Source of the DNA: Echinometra lucunter
Lineage: Eukaryota; Echinodermata; Echinoidea; Camarodonta; Echinometridae
DNA: 64,000 nucleotides
NCBI GenBank assembly: GCA_029962745.1
Contig: CM057162.1
Location: 6,694,655-6,758,654, forward strand
Reading direction: 5' to 3'
Shown here piece after piece: positions 1 through 13,730 of the stretch; the first letter of the stretch is position 1; each line of letters starts with the position of its first letter. Under the pieces are notes generated by a model. That model saw nothing but the letters and a program-made list of their open reading frames with translations. It was not told the origin of the DNA and ran no database searches. The translations under genes and the position numbers were made by a program.

Positions 1-407
1 ATGACGTTGCGAATATCACAGTCATGTTGTAGAGAGTTTGTACTCATACAAATTTCTTCATGGGTGCATACGTGTTTTCTATCAAAGTATGTGATTAAAG
101 AAAATAAAGATGTATATAATTACTGGGTCTTATACAAGTCATGGCGGTATAGCATTCTGGTGTTGAAAGCAGAAAACATTGAATTATATATGTGACCGAA
201 ATACCTTTACCTTTCAGCATGTTTAGGTAGTTCTACAATAACATGTAAAATGATACATAACTGTACAGAGGATCAGAACCTCACACATAGTCTGAATGTA
301 ATGTGCAAATCTACATATCTGCGATAAATTTGTAACTTACGTAGGTTATATCATTATAATTGTGAAGACACATATTGTTTTCGTATGAAATTTATGTCCT
401 TTTACAG

Positions 408-2867
408 CTTTTTAACTGCTATATCCTTAAAGTGGATGAGGTTTACGGTTCACCATGTGTAAGTCCTGAAAGGACTGTAAGAGGAGAGAGAGCAGAGAAG
501 GTTGAGAGGGAGGAGAAATTGATAGGTGAGAGAGAGTGAGGGAGAGTAGAGAGTATCTTTCTTGAGACTGAGTGAAGTCCAAAAAAGAATGTAAACCAGT
601 TGAGAAGGCGACCTGATGAGAAGACTCGTCGTTCCGAGCAGCTTGCTTGTCCGTCATCAGGAGTGTAATAGTTTAGTTTAACTCACTTATTTGACACGCC
701 ATTTTGCGAGCGAGTCAAAATAATCACTTTTCTGTTTTTTTTTAATGGCATTTTGAAATAGAAATTCTCGGTATGATGGTCGTTTATGACTGATTATAAA
801 AATTTTTATTAACTGATTAATCAAAATATAATTTCTTCCTTAAAAAAGTGGGAGTATATTTGTACACTCCACCCGCGGATAATCCCCGGCATTTACACCA
901 ACGACGGTTGACATATTCAGTCATATTATACACGTCAAGTAAACAAATATGGAGCCTAGGAATCATGGATGAACACCAAATTGATATGCGTGACACCTGA
1001 ACAACACGAAAATAGATATCAATGTCTCACATTATCGAAAAAAGGAACAAACATTACAAACAAAACAAAACAAAAAACAACATTCAGCGACTATCTTCCG
1101 ATTTTGAAACTAACAAGAATCAAAACATAATTTTTGTCACCTTTCAAGCATGTGATAAACAATTTAACAGAATAAATCATTATGTTTGTTGTTGAAATCA
1201 TTATGAATATATGCATTTGAACGAAAAGTTAGGATATTATTTTTCTTTAGGATCTAGGATAACTGGAAAATAATTTATAATTCACTATCTGACAAGTTGA
1301 TTACTGCCCTCTTCTGACAGGTTTCAATGTTAGACATTGACAGCGGACCGCATGCTCTTCCACCTACTTTGGTAAGAGAATGGAATTTGAAATTTAAACC
1401 ATATCAGTAAAATATTATCTATTAATGATTAATATGCAATACCGTGGCAGAGAGAGAGAGAGAGAGGGAGATAACGGGGAAAATGAGGGATATGAAGGGC
1501 ATTTTCATGTATGAAGTGATTTCAAAGTTCACATATTTGACTTTAATATGACTTTAATATGACTTTAATAATGCGTGCAGAAAAGATATTAATGATTTAT
1601 GAAGGATGAAAACGACATTAGAATAAAATACTTGGTATCTGCAACCTCAATCAAGTATGGATTTTTGGGCTAGAAGTTTGAACTATAAGATATCTCAAGA
1701 TATAAGATAAGATATAAGATAAGATAAGATAGAGATAAGATAGAGATAAGAGATAAGATATCTCATGTTAAAGTTCGTCCAACTAACCTCAAAAGGCATG
1801 TGCAACAACGGTGAAAAGTAGTTTGTAAGCTATTAATTATCCCATATCATAATTTTGCTCAATTATTTCTTAGTCACTTTGGAATAATATCGTAATACAA
1901 ATATCCCTCGTAATGTTTGCTCGTCTAATCTTAAAATGCCCCCGTATGCAAAATATACAAAGAAATAGCTCGGTATTCTTTCTAGCAAGATCCAGTTGAT
2001 ATCTTGTTTTAAAAACACAATTACACAACTTCAACCTTTCCCAGTTGATTTGAAACGTGTAATTGTCTGCAATTTTCCAAGTTTTCTGGTCAAGTATAAG
2101 AGTGAAAAATGTCTATTTTCCAGGCGAGGTAGGAATGACCTAAAGATGGCGCTCTTCAAATGCTACCAGTTTGCTGTAATTTTAAGTCTTTCAGCAGAGC
2201 ATTTCATTGACACTGCTCCCCTTCACATAAGCTTTAAAGGGGTACTCGGTAGAAAGAGAAAGTAATTTAGTTTTCTGAGGGTGTAAAAAGAAAAGGACCC
2301 AAACAAAGAAACAAACAAACAAACAAAAACAAACAAACAAAAACGAACAAACACCGTCGGGCTGTCCAGGAAGAAGAGATGGTCCATGGTGCATAGACCT
2401 ATTATCATGATTATGTGTGCGTAAAATCCTCAAACCACAAATATGAATAATTATACTAATATAATATTTGTGAATAGCGTAGAAACTTCGCTACCGTAAT
2501 ATTAATCTAGAGTATTATTACCATCATCATTTATCGAGGTTAAAACTTTTCATTTTTCTTTATAAACCTAAAGAATGGACCAGTGGACACAGAGCAAGCA
2601 GGTCCCACTCGCCAATCTTTGGAAAAGGAACCCATGAAGAGTATGGAAGACAAGGTCGGCAAAATACACGGGTCAGAACCTTTCATTTACGGCCAAGTCC
2701 TCATGAGCACTATCTTTCTCTTCGAGATGAGGAGAATTCAGTACCCAAATTAAACATGTTAAACTGTTCTGTGGCATTAGACCTCTGGATTGAAATGAAT
2801 CTGTTAAACGTATGTCTAATTTGATATAGAACAGAATTAGGCGATCTTTAGTGCGCAAGTTCTTGAA

Positions 2868-2898
<31 letters not shown>

Positions 2899-4224
2899 GA
2901 AAGTAAAAAGCTTAAGTAGAAGACAAAAAGTTGTCCATGAAATTCTGTGCACTGGCTTCCTGTTACCGGCCAAGTATTTCAGAAATGGTTTAAATCTCGG
3001 GACTGATGGCTATGTCAGTTATATGGAGCATGCCTCAAATATGCCAAATCAGTTAGAAAAAGAAAAGTCAATTTCATGAAATTGTGACTCGCTTCCTTTT
3101 GCCAAAGTATGACAGCATTATGATATAACATTATTATTTTTAATAATACCATCACTGTCGTGACTCTTTCTCAATAAAATGAAAGCTTTTGTATATTGAA
3201 TCTGATTATCTTGAATTCATATTTGATTAAAATAGAAGGAGAGAACGAGGCTTGAAGAACTGATCAGGAAACTGGAGGCAGACTATCAGAGAATGAAGGA
3301 GGAAAATCAAGCTTTTAAACAAGAACTAAACTGGTATCGCAAGGTAATTTAGGCATATTAATGTAGTTAATATATTATAGACATCAGGGCGGATTTAGGA
3401 TTTTGTAAAATAGGGAGGGGGGGGGGCACAATATTCAGAAAATGTTGATCGCACTTGCACTATGAACATGACAGACAAAGAAAGCGGACAAAATAAACAA
3501 CCCCTCATTCTACCCTTCACAATGGTTCTGGTAGTCAAAAGAACATCCCTTCACTGCTATTGTCTAAAATAATTATGTGGAACAGGTGTCACATGCATAT
3601 TCACCTGGAACTACATGATTAAACATAATAGCTGTGAAGGGATGTTCTTTTGACTACCAGAACCGTTGTGAAGGGTAGAATGAGAGGTTGTTTATTTTGT
3701 CCGCTTTCTTTGTCCGCCATGTTCATAGTGTTGTTTGGTCCTTTTAAAGCAAAGGGGACAAAAAAGGGGAACTGACGGCCTGGATGTGCACCTCGATCCC
3801 CCTTGTGCCTGTCACTGCTTTTCTGGTTTGAGGGTTAATAGTTTTGGTTTTAATGAACTAATCATCAAACGACATTTTACTCTGCGGATTTCCTTGTCAT
3901 CAAAATATACCTTTTTTGCAAAGATACTGTGAGGTCTCAGTATTATCTTCCACAACCCCATGAATGCAAGGTAAATGTTTTAAGGGGTTTATTTCTTATG
4001 CGTACACATTTTCAGGTGATTGATACACTATAAAATCAGTGAGTACTGAAAACAGTCTTGCGGTCTACACTTATATTATGTAGCAAATCCCCCTCTTTAC
4101 ATAATCAAGCTAAAGAGCATCCTATATTAAAGATCCTATATTAATATCAACCGTATCGAATATTTGCCTTCTCCTTTTCATCCTATTTCCTTGGTAACAG
4201 GTGTTTGGAATGAGTGCTACCTGA
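408..4224 (+). CDS. Unit 1 five-exon coding set, unknown coiled-coil protein, donor lost
   Basis: Exons are 408-458, 1321-1371, 2574-2726, 3236-3343 and 4201-4224. All begin and end in phase 0. Exon 1 reads LFNCYILKVDEVYGSPC and exon 2 reads VSMLDIDSGPHALPPTL. Exon 3 (51 codons) runs from NGPVDTEQ to STIFLFE. Exon 4 (36 codons) runs from KERTRLEELIRKLEADYQRM to ELNWYRK and is predicted coiled coil by its heptad-like L/I spacing and charge. Exon 5 reads VFGMSAT then TGA. Acceptors at 407, 1320 and 4200 are strong. The donor after exon 3 is AT instead of GT (2727), so this copy may not splice normally. Exon 3 has two nearby indels that cancel and keep the frame (2617-2625). No start codon exon was found and the family is unknown. 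A possible poly(A) signal AATAAA lies at 5360. Confidence 0.6.
1683..1763. repeat. GATAA-rich tandem expansion, unit 1 only
   Basis: Imperfect repeats of AGATAAGAT/AGATATAAG fill about 80 bp. The equivalent place in other units (for example 31660-31680) has only one or two AGATAAGATATC motifs. This is a private expansion in the second intron of unit 1. Confidence 0.8.
3458..3730. mobile_element. CACTA-like foldback MITE in unit 1
   Basis: A 273 bp element whose two arms are inverted copies of about 100 bp each, starting CACTATGAACATG and ending CATGTTCATAGTG. It is flanked by the 3-bp duplication TTG (3455-3457 and 3731-3733). Units 2, 4 and 5 have the empty site with one TTG. The CACTA terminus and 3-bp target duplication fit the EnSpm/CACTA superfamily. 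There is no coding capacity. It lies in the intron between exons 4 and 5. Confidence 0.85.
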
Positions 4225-6955
4225 ACGACGATCGTCAACATGACAGACTTCCCTGTCTCGCACTTTTATGAAGTTTTGACTGCTTTGCTTTCGACGTTGT
4301 TGCCGCCTTGTTGAAGATGACTCGCGAAGCAACGGTTACTATGGTAACTCCTCTCGCATTGAACGGGATGGTGGATTAGAATGGAGCAGTTCGTGTATTA
4401 TACATGTTGAGATTAAGTCACCTGTGACGATAGTATACCGAACATTATTAATACCAGAGTAGCACTTTAGTTTTGTTGTTATTGGCGTAGAACCAAGGAA
4501 GTCGAATAGAACCGTGGCATTCATAAGAAACAATGCAATTTTAAGAGGCCTATAATGTACCCCTGTCATTGTCTTTCAATCATTATTGGCCTACACTTGT
4601 TACAGGCCTTTCCGTTACAGGAATGTAAAGAGTGAAAATACTCGTTTTTGTGACCAATTTTGTCATTTGGAAATTGCGTTTTTCTTTTGCTGATTCACAG
4701 ATACATGTTTAACATAATATGAGATATATTGATGCATGGTCTTCCTGATTAGGATTACAATCATAATTATTCAAAGTATGCAGTAAGATGATAACGATGT
4801 GAATATTGTTAATTATACTATTTGGTTTGTATCGATTCTAATAGCCTTTTTAAAGATCGTGTTTAGTTTTGGGAAATCTGAAAAAAGAGTAACTGTTACT
4901 ATTTCCATTCATTGCCAGAAGATATGAAAGAATGTATCCTAGAACTATTATGATGTCAAGAATATTACATAAAACTCATTTTATTGGGCTTTACAATCAA
5001 AAGGTCAGCCTTAATTTGTTAATATGTTTTCAGCCCCCGAAAACAACTTCATACATTGCCTGCAACGCCTAAAACTAACGGGAATTCTATTGTGCGGTAA
5101 ACACAGAGAATCGCTGTGAATATTATGCGGGGAGCCGTTAGTGTGCAAGTGTAAGGCCATTGCTGAGTTTAACCGTTCTGTTGTCATGATTGCATTCATT
5201 TTAGACATGTTAAAATTCACCGGAAATCATGTATAGAATAGCACACGATCTCACACACATACCCTTCTATGCAAGGTGGACAATGTGAGACTATTCTTTG
5301 AGTTTCATGCCAATCCTCTTTTTGCTACCAAAACTATGAATGGGCTTTAAGTTATGAATAATAAATACAGTAACTTCGAACATAAAAGGAATCGTACTGT
5401 ACTGAAACGGTTTTATTTATTATCAAACTTTGTAGCCCAATGGATGAATTGTGTGTGATTTACAATGAAAAGAAATAAGATAACAGAGAAATACACTACA
5501 GAATGAACAAACAAGTTAAGGAAAAGAATTCAAAAAATATCATGTAATCATGTCTGCAGATACGAAGAGTCAATCAAGAAAAAACTCGTTTGATACTTCT
5601 AGTTTTGATATTGAAATATATATTGGTTGAACATTTGAAGTTACTTTTAGACTTATAAATACGAATGCTTCTTTCTGTCTTACTTTGATGTCACTGAATA
5701 TTACACACAGATTCACTTTGTTTCCTTAAATAAATCATTCAACTTGATATGGATATGTTTTGCATTTTACGGCCGAGTCGAGCAATTTTACCACATAATA
5801 TTTCAGCTTAAACTTTATGTTGACATTTTGTTTTAAAATTTGAAAAGCCGCCCCTTTCTATTCAATAGTTTTGCAGCCTGACGCTATTTTTGTTATTACC
5901 ATTCTATTACAATAATATAGCCTGATGTATGACTTTTATAATAAATTTAATTGTTTAATAATCTTAATTGTATATAATTATTTCTATTCCTAATGCCCAT
6001 TTTTTGGTAGACATTGCACTATTAATCCTTGTACTGCTGCATTGTATATTTTGTATTAATATACCGAAAATCAATTATGATAATGTATGACATTTTTATC
6101 ACAGTCATGTTGTATAGAGTTTGTACTCATACAAATTTCCTCAGGGATACATACGTGCTTTCTTAAAAAACTACTATTGCTATCAAAATAATGATTTGAT
6201 TAAAGAGAATAACGATGTATATAATAATTGGGTCTTATACACGTCATGGCGGTATAACTTTCTGGTGCTGAAAGCAGAAAACATTGAATTATATCTGTGA
6301 CCGAAATACCTTTACCTTTTAGCATGTTTAGGTAGTTCTACAATAACATGTAAAATGATACACAACTGTACAGAGGATCAGAATCTCACACATAGTCTGA
6401 ATGTAATGTGCAAATCTACTTATCTGCGATAAATTTGTGACTTATGTAGGTTATCATTAGAAATGTGAAGACACATATCGTTTTCTTATGAAATTTATGT
6501 CCTTTTACAGCTCTTTAACTGCTATATCCTTAACGTAGATGAGGTTTACGGTTTACCATGTGTAAATCCTGAAAGGACTGTGAGTGGAAAGAGCAGAGAA
6601 GGTTGAGAGGGAGGAGAAATTGAAAGGTGAGAGAGAGAGTGAGAGAGAGAGTGAGAGAGAGTAGAGAGTATCTTTCTTGAGATTGAGTGAAGTCCTAAAA
6701 AGGAATGTAAACCAGTTGAGAAGGTGACGTGAAGAGAAGAGGCGTCGTTCCGAACAGCTTGACTGTCCGTCATCAGGAATGTTTTAGTTTAGTTTAACTC
6801 ACTTATTTGACACGCTATTAAATGATGAGTTTGAAGCACAGCTTCTTTTGAATGCATATTAACCTGTTTTGAGCATAGTTGAAAGGCTTCCGATGAGAGC
6901 AATATTAACTCTAAATATATGAGACCTGGGTGAACCATATTGCATGGAAAGGCTT

Positions 6956-7011
<56 letters not shown>

Positions 7012-7099
7012 AGAGGGAGGGGATAGAGGGGGACGTGAAGAATTGGAATGAACGGGTCTTGTGCGCAGTGAATTTCGTGGCCAATGCATGCGAATTTCG

Positions 7100-7220
7100 C
7101 GACTGGGACTCAAAGTTTGCATCCCGGGTCACGAATTTCGCGTCCGGGTTCATGAATTTCGCATTCTGGGTCATGAACTTTGCGGCCCGGGTCATGAATT
7201 TCTCGCCCCGGGTCACACAT
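7100..7220. repeat. Minisatellite, ~22 bp period
   Basis: About five degenerate copies of a unit resembling GGGTCATGAATTTCGC plus a variable CG-rich spacer. Copies begin near 7126, 7149, 7170 and 7191. The GC content is clearly above that of the surrounding array. Confidence 0.75.
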
Positions 7221-7316
7221 TTCGCTCGCAAATAACGCATCGTGATAATTTTTCACCATATCCTACCACGCATGTTTTGAAACAACACCTCCAAAAAAAG
7301 AACAAAGTGTGTAGAG

Positions 7317-7389
7317 GTCCCGTGGTCAAGTGGTTTAAGGCACTTGAACAGAGACGCGAAAATCGGGGGTTCGATCCCCGGCACGGCAC
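7317..7389 (+). mobile_element. tRNA-derived SINE head or tRNA pseudogene
   Basis: The segment has an A-box-like TGGTCAAGTGGTTTAAGGCA and a B-box GGTTCGATCC. A T-arm-like hairpin (stem CGGGG/CCCCG, loop GTTCGAT, 7364-7380) is visible, and the outer ends GTCCCGT and ACGGCAC pair with one mismatch. The anticodon arm does not fold well, so a working tRNA is unlikely. A SINE promoter head is the better reading. Confidence 0.5.
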
Positions 7390-10300
7390 TTATGCCTTTT
7401 TGCTGTTTTATCGCATATCAAATAAAATTAATATGCTTTATGCATATTGACACCAACGTCTGCACGTGTTATTTTATTATAAAACAAACGTGTGGGCGCG
7501 TATGGGTGAGGGTGGGTGTGTGTTGGTGTGTTTGGGTTGTTGTTATTAAAAATATGTAAACAAATCCCAAAAACACAAGCAAAATAGAATTATATTATTC
7601 ACGTAACTGTTTTCGTTTGAATTAAAGCAGAATTTTTTGTCATCTTAAACGATGAAGAACAACAAATATTATGTTCATTGTTGAAATGATTACAAATATA
7701 CGCATTTGAGCAAGTAAAGTTATTATACTATTTGTCTTTAAAGATTTAGGGATAGCTTAAAAATAATTTATGATTTACTGTCTGACGAATAAATAACTGC
7801 CCTCTTTTGACAGATTTCTGTGTTAGACATTGACAGCTACCTCTCCTCTGTCTCCTAATTTAGTAAGTGAATGGAATTAGAAATTTAAACCATATCAAAC
7901 AAATTACCTTTTAATGATTAACACGCGATACCGTGGCAGAGAGAGAGAGAGAGAGAGGGAAAATGGGGGATATGAAGGGCAATATCATACTTTGATTTTA
8001 AAGTTCACATATTCGACTTTAAGATGGCGTGCAGAAAAGCTATTAATGATTTATGAGGGATCGTAAAGATATCAGAATAAATACTTGAAACCTGCAACCT
8101 CATGAATAATCACGCATGGATTATTTGTATTAGAATATGGAACTATGCAGATAAAAGATATCTCATGTCGAAATTCGCCCAGCAAACCACAAAAGGCCTG
8201 TTTAAAACGTTGAGAACTAGTTTGTGAGCTATTAACTGTCCCATTTCATAATTTTGTTCAGTCATTTCTAATTATTTCTTTGTCAGTTTGGAAGAATATC
8301 GTAATACAAATATCCCTTGTAATGTTTGCTCATCAAATGTTAAAATGCCTCCGTATGCAAAATATAGAAAGAAATAACCGAGTATTTCGCAATTTTCCAA
8401 GTTTGCTGGTCAAATATGAGAGTGAAAAATGTCTATTTTCAAGGCGAGGTAGGAAAGACCTAAAGATGGCGCTCTTCAAATGCTACCCGTTAATTGTAAT
8501 TTTAAGTCCTACATCCTGCATTTCATTGACACGGCTCACCTCCACATAGGCTTTAAATGGGTAGCTGGTAGAAAGAGAAAGTAATTAAGTGTCCTGACCG
8601 TTTGTAAAAAGAAAATCCCCCCCAAGAACAACAACAAACAAACAGAGAAAAAGAAAACCGAACAAAAACCGTCAGGCTGTCCAGGAACTAGAGATGGTGC
8701 ACGGTGCACAGGCCTGTTATGTATACATGTGTGCGTGCAATCCTGAAACCACAATAGGCTATGGATAATTGTAATAATATAATCATTGTAAAGAGCGTAG
8801 AAACTTCGCTACCGTAATGTAAATCTAGAGTATTATTACCATCATCATTCATCGAGGTTAAAACTTTTCATTTTTCTTTATAAACCTAAAGAATGCGCCA
8901 GTGGACACAGAGCAAGCAGGTCCCACTCCGCCATCTTTGGAAAAGGAACCTATGAAGAGTATGGAAGACAAGATCGGCAAAATACACGGGTCAGAACCTT
9001 GCATTTACGGCCAAGTCCTCATGAGCACAATATTTCTCTTCGAGGTGAGGAGAATTCAGTACCCAAATTAAAAAACTGTTCTTTGGCATTAGATCTTTGG
9101 ATTGAAATGAATCTGTTAAAAGTATGTCTAATTTGATATAGAACACAATAATTAGGCGATCTTAATTAGTTGCGCAAGCATTTGAAAGAGAGAGAGAGAT
9201 AGAGAGAGAGAGGGAGAGGAAAAGAAAGTAAAGGGTTTAAGTAGAAGAAGACAAAAAGTTGTCCATTAAATTCTGTGCACTGGCTTCCTGTTGCCACCTA
9301 AATATTTCAGAAATGGTTTAAATAACGGGACTAATGGCTTTTTCAGTTATATAGAGCATGCTTCAAATATGCCAAATCAGTTAGAAGAAGAAAAATCAAT
9401 TTTCATGAAATTGTGACTCGCTTCCTTTTGCCAAAGTATGACAGCATTATGATATAAATTATCATTTAAATAATACCATCACTATCGTGACTCTTTCTCA
9501 ATAAAATGAAAGCTTTTGCAAATTGAATTTGATTTTCTTTAATTCATATTCAATTGAAATAGAAGGAGAGAACGAGGCTAGAAGAACTGATCAGGAAACT
9601 GGAGGCAGACTATCAGAGAATGAAGGAGGAAAATCAAGCTTTTAAACAAGAACTGAACTGGTATCGCAAGGTAATTTAGGCATATTAATGTAATTAATAT
9701 ATTATATAGACATCGGGGCGGATCTAGGATTTTGTAAAATAGGGAGGGGGCACAGTATTCAGAAAATGTTAATCGCACTTGTTTGGCCCTTTTAAAGCAA
9801 AGGGGACAAAAAAGAGGGGAACTGACGGCCTGAATGTGCACCTCGATCCCCCTTGTGCCTGTCACTGCTTTTCTGGTTTGAGGGTTAATAGTTTTTTTTA
9901 ATGTACCAATCATCAAACGACATTTTGTTCTGCGGGTTTCCTTGTCATCAAAATATACTTTTTTTTGGAAAGATACTGTGAGGTCTCAGTATTATCTTCC
10001 ACAACCCCATGAATGCAGGGTAAATGTTTTAAGGGGTTTATTTCTTATGCGTACACATTTTTCAGGTGATTGATACACTATAAAATCAGTGAGTACTGAA
10101 ACGGTCTTGCTGTATATACTTTTATTATGTAGCAAATCCTCTCTCTTTACATAATCATGCTAAAGTGCGAGTTAAAAAATCCTATTTCAATATCAAACTG
10201 TATCGAATATTTGCCTTCTCCTTTTCATCCTATTTCCTTGGTAACAGGTGTTTGGAATGAGTGCTACCTGAACGACGATCGTCAACATGACAGACTTCCC

Positions 10301-13300
10301 TGTCTCGCACTTTTATGAAGTTTTGACTGCTTTGCTTTCGACGTTGTTGCCGTCTTGTTGAAGATGACTCGCGAAGCAACGGTTACCATGGTAACTCCTC
10401 TCGCATTGAACGGGATGGTGGATTAGAATGGAGCAGTTCGTGTATTATACATGTTGAGATTAAGTCACCTGTGATGATATTATTCCGAACATTATTAATG
10501 CCTGAGTAGCACTTTAGACTTAGTTTTGTTGTTATTGGCGTAGAACGAAGGAAGTAGAATAGAACCATGGCATTCATGGGAAAGAATTAAATTTTAAGAG
10601 GCCTATAATGTACCCCTGTCATTGTCCGTCTCTCATTATTGGCCTACACTTGTTAAAGGCCTTTTCGTTACTGGAATGTAAAGAGTGAAAATACTCGTTT
10701 TTGTGACCAAGTTTGTCATTTGAAAATTGCGTTTTGATTTTGCTGATCCATAGATACATGTTTGATATGAAAGAAATATTGATACACGGTCTTCCTGATT
10801 ACGATGACAATCACATCAAACACGATAACAATATGAATATTGTTAATAATACTTTTTGTTTCGTATCGCTTCTAATTCATTTTTTAAAAAACATGTTTGG
10901 TTTTTGGAAATTTGAGAAAAGGAAATGTCACGATTTCTATTCATTGCCGGATGATATGGAAGAATGTATCCTTGAATTATTGTAATGTCAAGAATATTAC
11001 ATAAAAACTCATTTAATTGGGCTTTACAAAAGGTCAACCTTCTAGTTTTCGGTCCCCGAAAACAGCGTTAACGCAGCTTCACACATTGCCTGCAACGCCT
11101 AAAACCAACGGGAATTCTATTGTGCGATAAACACAGAGAAGCGCTGTGAATGTTATGCGGGAAGCCTTTAGTGTGGAAGGGACATAGCGTAGGGTCAGGG
11201 CTAAGTTTTATCGTTCTATTGCCACGACTGCGTAACTTTCAGACATTATTTTACATTAAAATTCACCGGAAATAAAGTACAGAATATCACATGATCTCAC
11301 ACACATACCCTTCTATGCAAGGTGGACAATGTGAGACTGTACTTAATCAGGTTCATGCCATTCTTTTTTTTTTTTTTTTTTTTTTTTTGTGCTTTAAATG
11401 ATGAATAATAAATACCACGAACATGAAGGGAATTGTACTGTATTGAAACAGTTTTATCTATTATCAAACTTTGCAGCCCAGTGGTTGAATTGCGTGTGAT
11501 TTACAATGATGAAAAAAACCCAGAGAAAATACACTACACATTGAATAAACACGTTAAGGAACAGAATTCTAAAAATATATGATGTAATTATGTCTGCAAA
11601 TAAACTGAAAAAACTCGTTTGATACGTGTAGCTTTGATATTGAAGTATATATTGGTTGAACATTTCAAGCTACTTTTAGACTTATAAATACGAATGTTTC
11701 TGTATTACTTTGATTTCACTGAATATTACACACAGATTCACTTTGTTTCTTTAAATAAATCATTCAATTTGATATCATTATGTTTTGCATTTTACAGCAG
11801 AGACGAGTAATTTTACCACATAATAATAATTTCAGCTCAGATTTTATGTAGACATTTTGTTTTAAAAGTAGATTTGAATAGTTACTCCCTTTTAATTCAA
11901 TAATTTTGCAGCCTGACGCTATTTCTTTGTTATTATCACTTTAATTACAATATGAATATAGCTTGATGTATAACTTTTATAACTTTAATTGTTTAATGAT
12001 TTTAATCATTCCTCTTTCGAATGCCATTTTTTGTTAACATTGCACTCTTAGTCCCTGGACTACTGCGGTGCATATTTTTGTATTAATAAACCGAAAATCA
12101 ATTATGATAATCGTATGACGTTGCGAATATCACAGTCATGTTGTACAGAGTTTGAACTCATACAAATTTCCTCAAGGATGCATACGTGTTTTCTATCTAA
12201 GTATGTGATTAAAGAAAATAACGATGTATATAATTACTGGGTCTTATACAAGTCATGGCGGTATAACTTTCTGGTGTTGAAAGCAGAAAATATTGAATTA
12301 TACCTGTGACCGAAATACCTTCACCTTTGAGGTAGTTCTACAATGACATGGAAAATGATACATAACTGTGCAGAGGATCAGAACCTCACCCATAGTCTGA
12401 ATATAATGTGCAAATCTACTTATCTGCGATAAATTTGTAACTTACGTAGGTTATATGATTAGAATTGTGAAGACACATATTGTTTTCGTATGAAATTTAT
12501 GTCCTTTTACAGCTTTATAACTGCTATATCCTTAAAGTGGATGAGGTTTACGGTTCACCATGTGTAAGTCCTGAAAGGACTGTGAGTGGAGAGAGAGCAG
12601 AGAAGGTTGGTAGGGAGGAGAAATTGATAGGTGAGGGAGAGTGAGAGTAGAGAGTATCTTTCTCGAGATTGAGTGAAGTCCAAAAAAGAATGTAAACCAG
12701 TTGAGAAGGCGACCTGATGAGAAGACTCGTCGTTCCGAACAGCTTGCTTGTCCGTCATCAGGAGTGTAATAGTTTAGTTTAACTCACTTATTTGACACGC
12801 CATTGTGCGAGCGAGTCAAAATAATCACTTTTCTGTTTTTTAATGGCATTTTGAAATAGAAATTCTCAGTATGATGGTCGTTTATGACTGATTATAAAAA
12901 TTTTTATTAACTGATTAATCAAAATATCATTTCTTCCTTAAAAAAGTGGGAGTATATTTGTACACTCCACCCGCGGATAATCCCCGGCATTTACACCAAC
13001 GACGGTTGACATATTCAGTCACATTATACACGTCAAGTAAACAAATATGGAGCCTAGGAATCATGGATGAACACCAAATTGATGCGTGACACCTGAACAA
13101 CATGAAAATAGATATCAATGTCTCACATTATCGAAAAAAGGAACAAAAATTACAAACAAAACAAAACAAAAAACAACATTCAGCGACTATCTTCCGATTT
13201 TGAAACTAACAAGAATCAAAACATAATTTTTATCATCTTTCAAGCATGTGATAAACAATTTAACAGAATAAATCATTATGTTTGTTGTTGAAATCATTAT

Positions 13301-13608
13301 GAATATACGCATTTGAACGAAAAGTTACGATAATATTTTTCTTTAGGATCTAGGATAACTGGAAAATAATTTATAATTCACTGTCTGACAAGTTGATTAC
13401 TGCCCTCTTCCGACAGATTTCAATGTAAGACATTGACAGCGGACCGCATGCTCTTCACTTACTTTGGTAAGTGACTGGAATTTGAAATTTAAACCATGTC
13501 AGTAGACTATTACCTATTAATGATTAATATGCAATACCGTGGCATAGAGAGAGAGAGAGAAAGAGATAACGGGGAAAATGAGGGATATGAAGGGCATTTT
13601 CATGTATG

Positions 13609-13685
13609 GGTAATAATATCCAAGTCCTTTGGAAGCGCATAGAGACGTTATATCATAATGTGATATGCGCTATACAAGAACTGTA

Positions 13686-13730
<45 letters not shown>

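Larger units (their letters stand above)
6815..7570. mobile_element. Private insertion in unit 2 with (GA)n, minisatellite and tRNA-like core
   Basis: Unit 2 departs from all other units just after GACACGCTATT and rejoins near 7570. The extra DNA holds a (GA)n tract at 6959-7004, a 21-22 bp minisatellite at about 7064-7220, a tRNA-like segment at 7317-7389 and a GT-rich stretch at 7490-7540. Together this looks like a composite or SINE-type insertion, though no clear target duplication was seen. The open frames crossing it are low complexity and not convincing genes. Confidence 0.5.
6511..10271 (+). pseudogene. Unit 2 five-exon set, exon 2 broken
   Basis: Exons correspond to 6511-6561, 7814-7862, 8892-9044, 9563-9670 and 10248-10271. 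Exons 1, 3, 4 and 5 stay open (exon 1 reads LFNCYILNVDEVYGLPC; exon 3 has F to C near its end). Exon 2 is 2 nt short compared with the 51-nt version and contains an in-frame TAA, so full splicing gives no complete protein. Skipping exon 2 would restore a phase-0 join from exon 1 to exon 3. Intron 1 carries a private insertion of about 0.75 kb (6815-7570). Confidence 0.6.

Noticed and set aside
1996..2265. Frame ending GVLGRKRK, repeated in most units
   Set aside because: It lies in the intron between exons 2 and 3 and is truncated or shifted in unit 2. Its end runs into a (CAAA)n tract. No splice context.
4202..4270. Alternative reading of exon 5 in another frame (VWNECYLNDDRQ...)
   Set aside because: It would need a phase not offered by exon 4, and a 1-nt insertion in unit 6 (34088 region) breaks it. 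3' UTR is the better reading.
10713..10985. 90-codon open frame in unit spacer, also at 28601-28873
   Set aside because: It is broken by a SINE in unit 3 and by stops in units 1, 4 and 6. Differences between the two intact copies are mostly amino-acid changing, so selection on protein is not evident.
12115..12309. 64-codon frame starting MTLRISQSCC, repeated in units 1, 3, 4 and 6
   Set aside because: Not kept open in units 2 and 5, and it has no convincing splice sites. Likely spacer sequence conserved by recent duplication.
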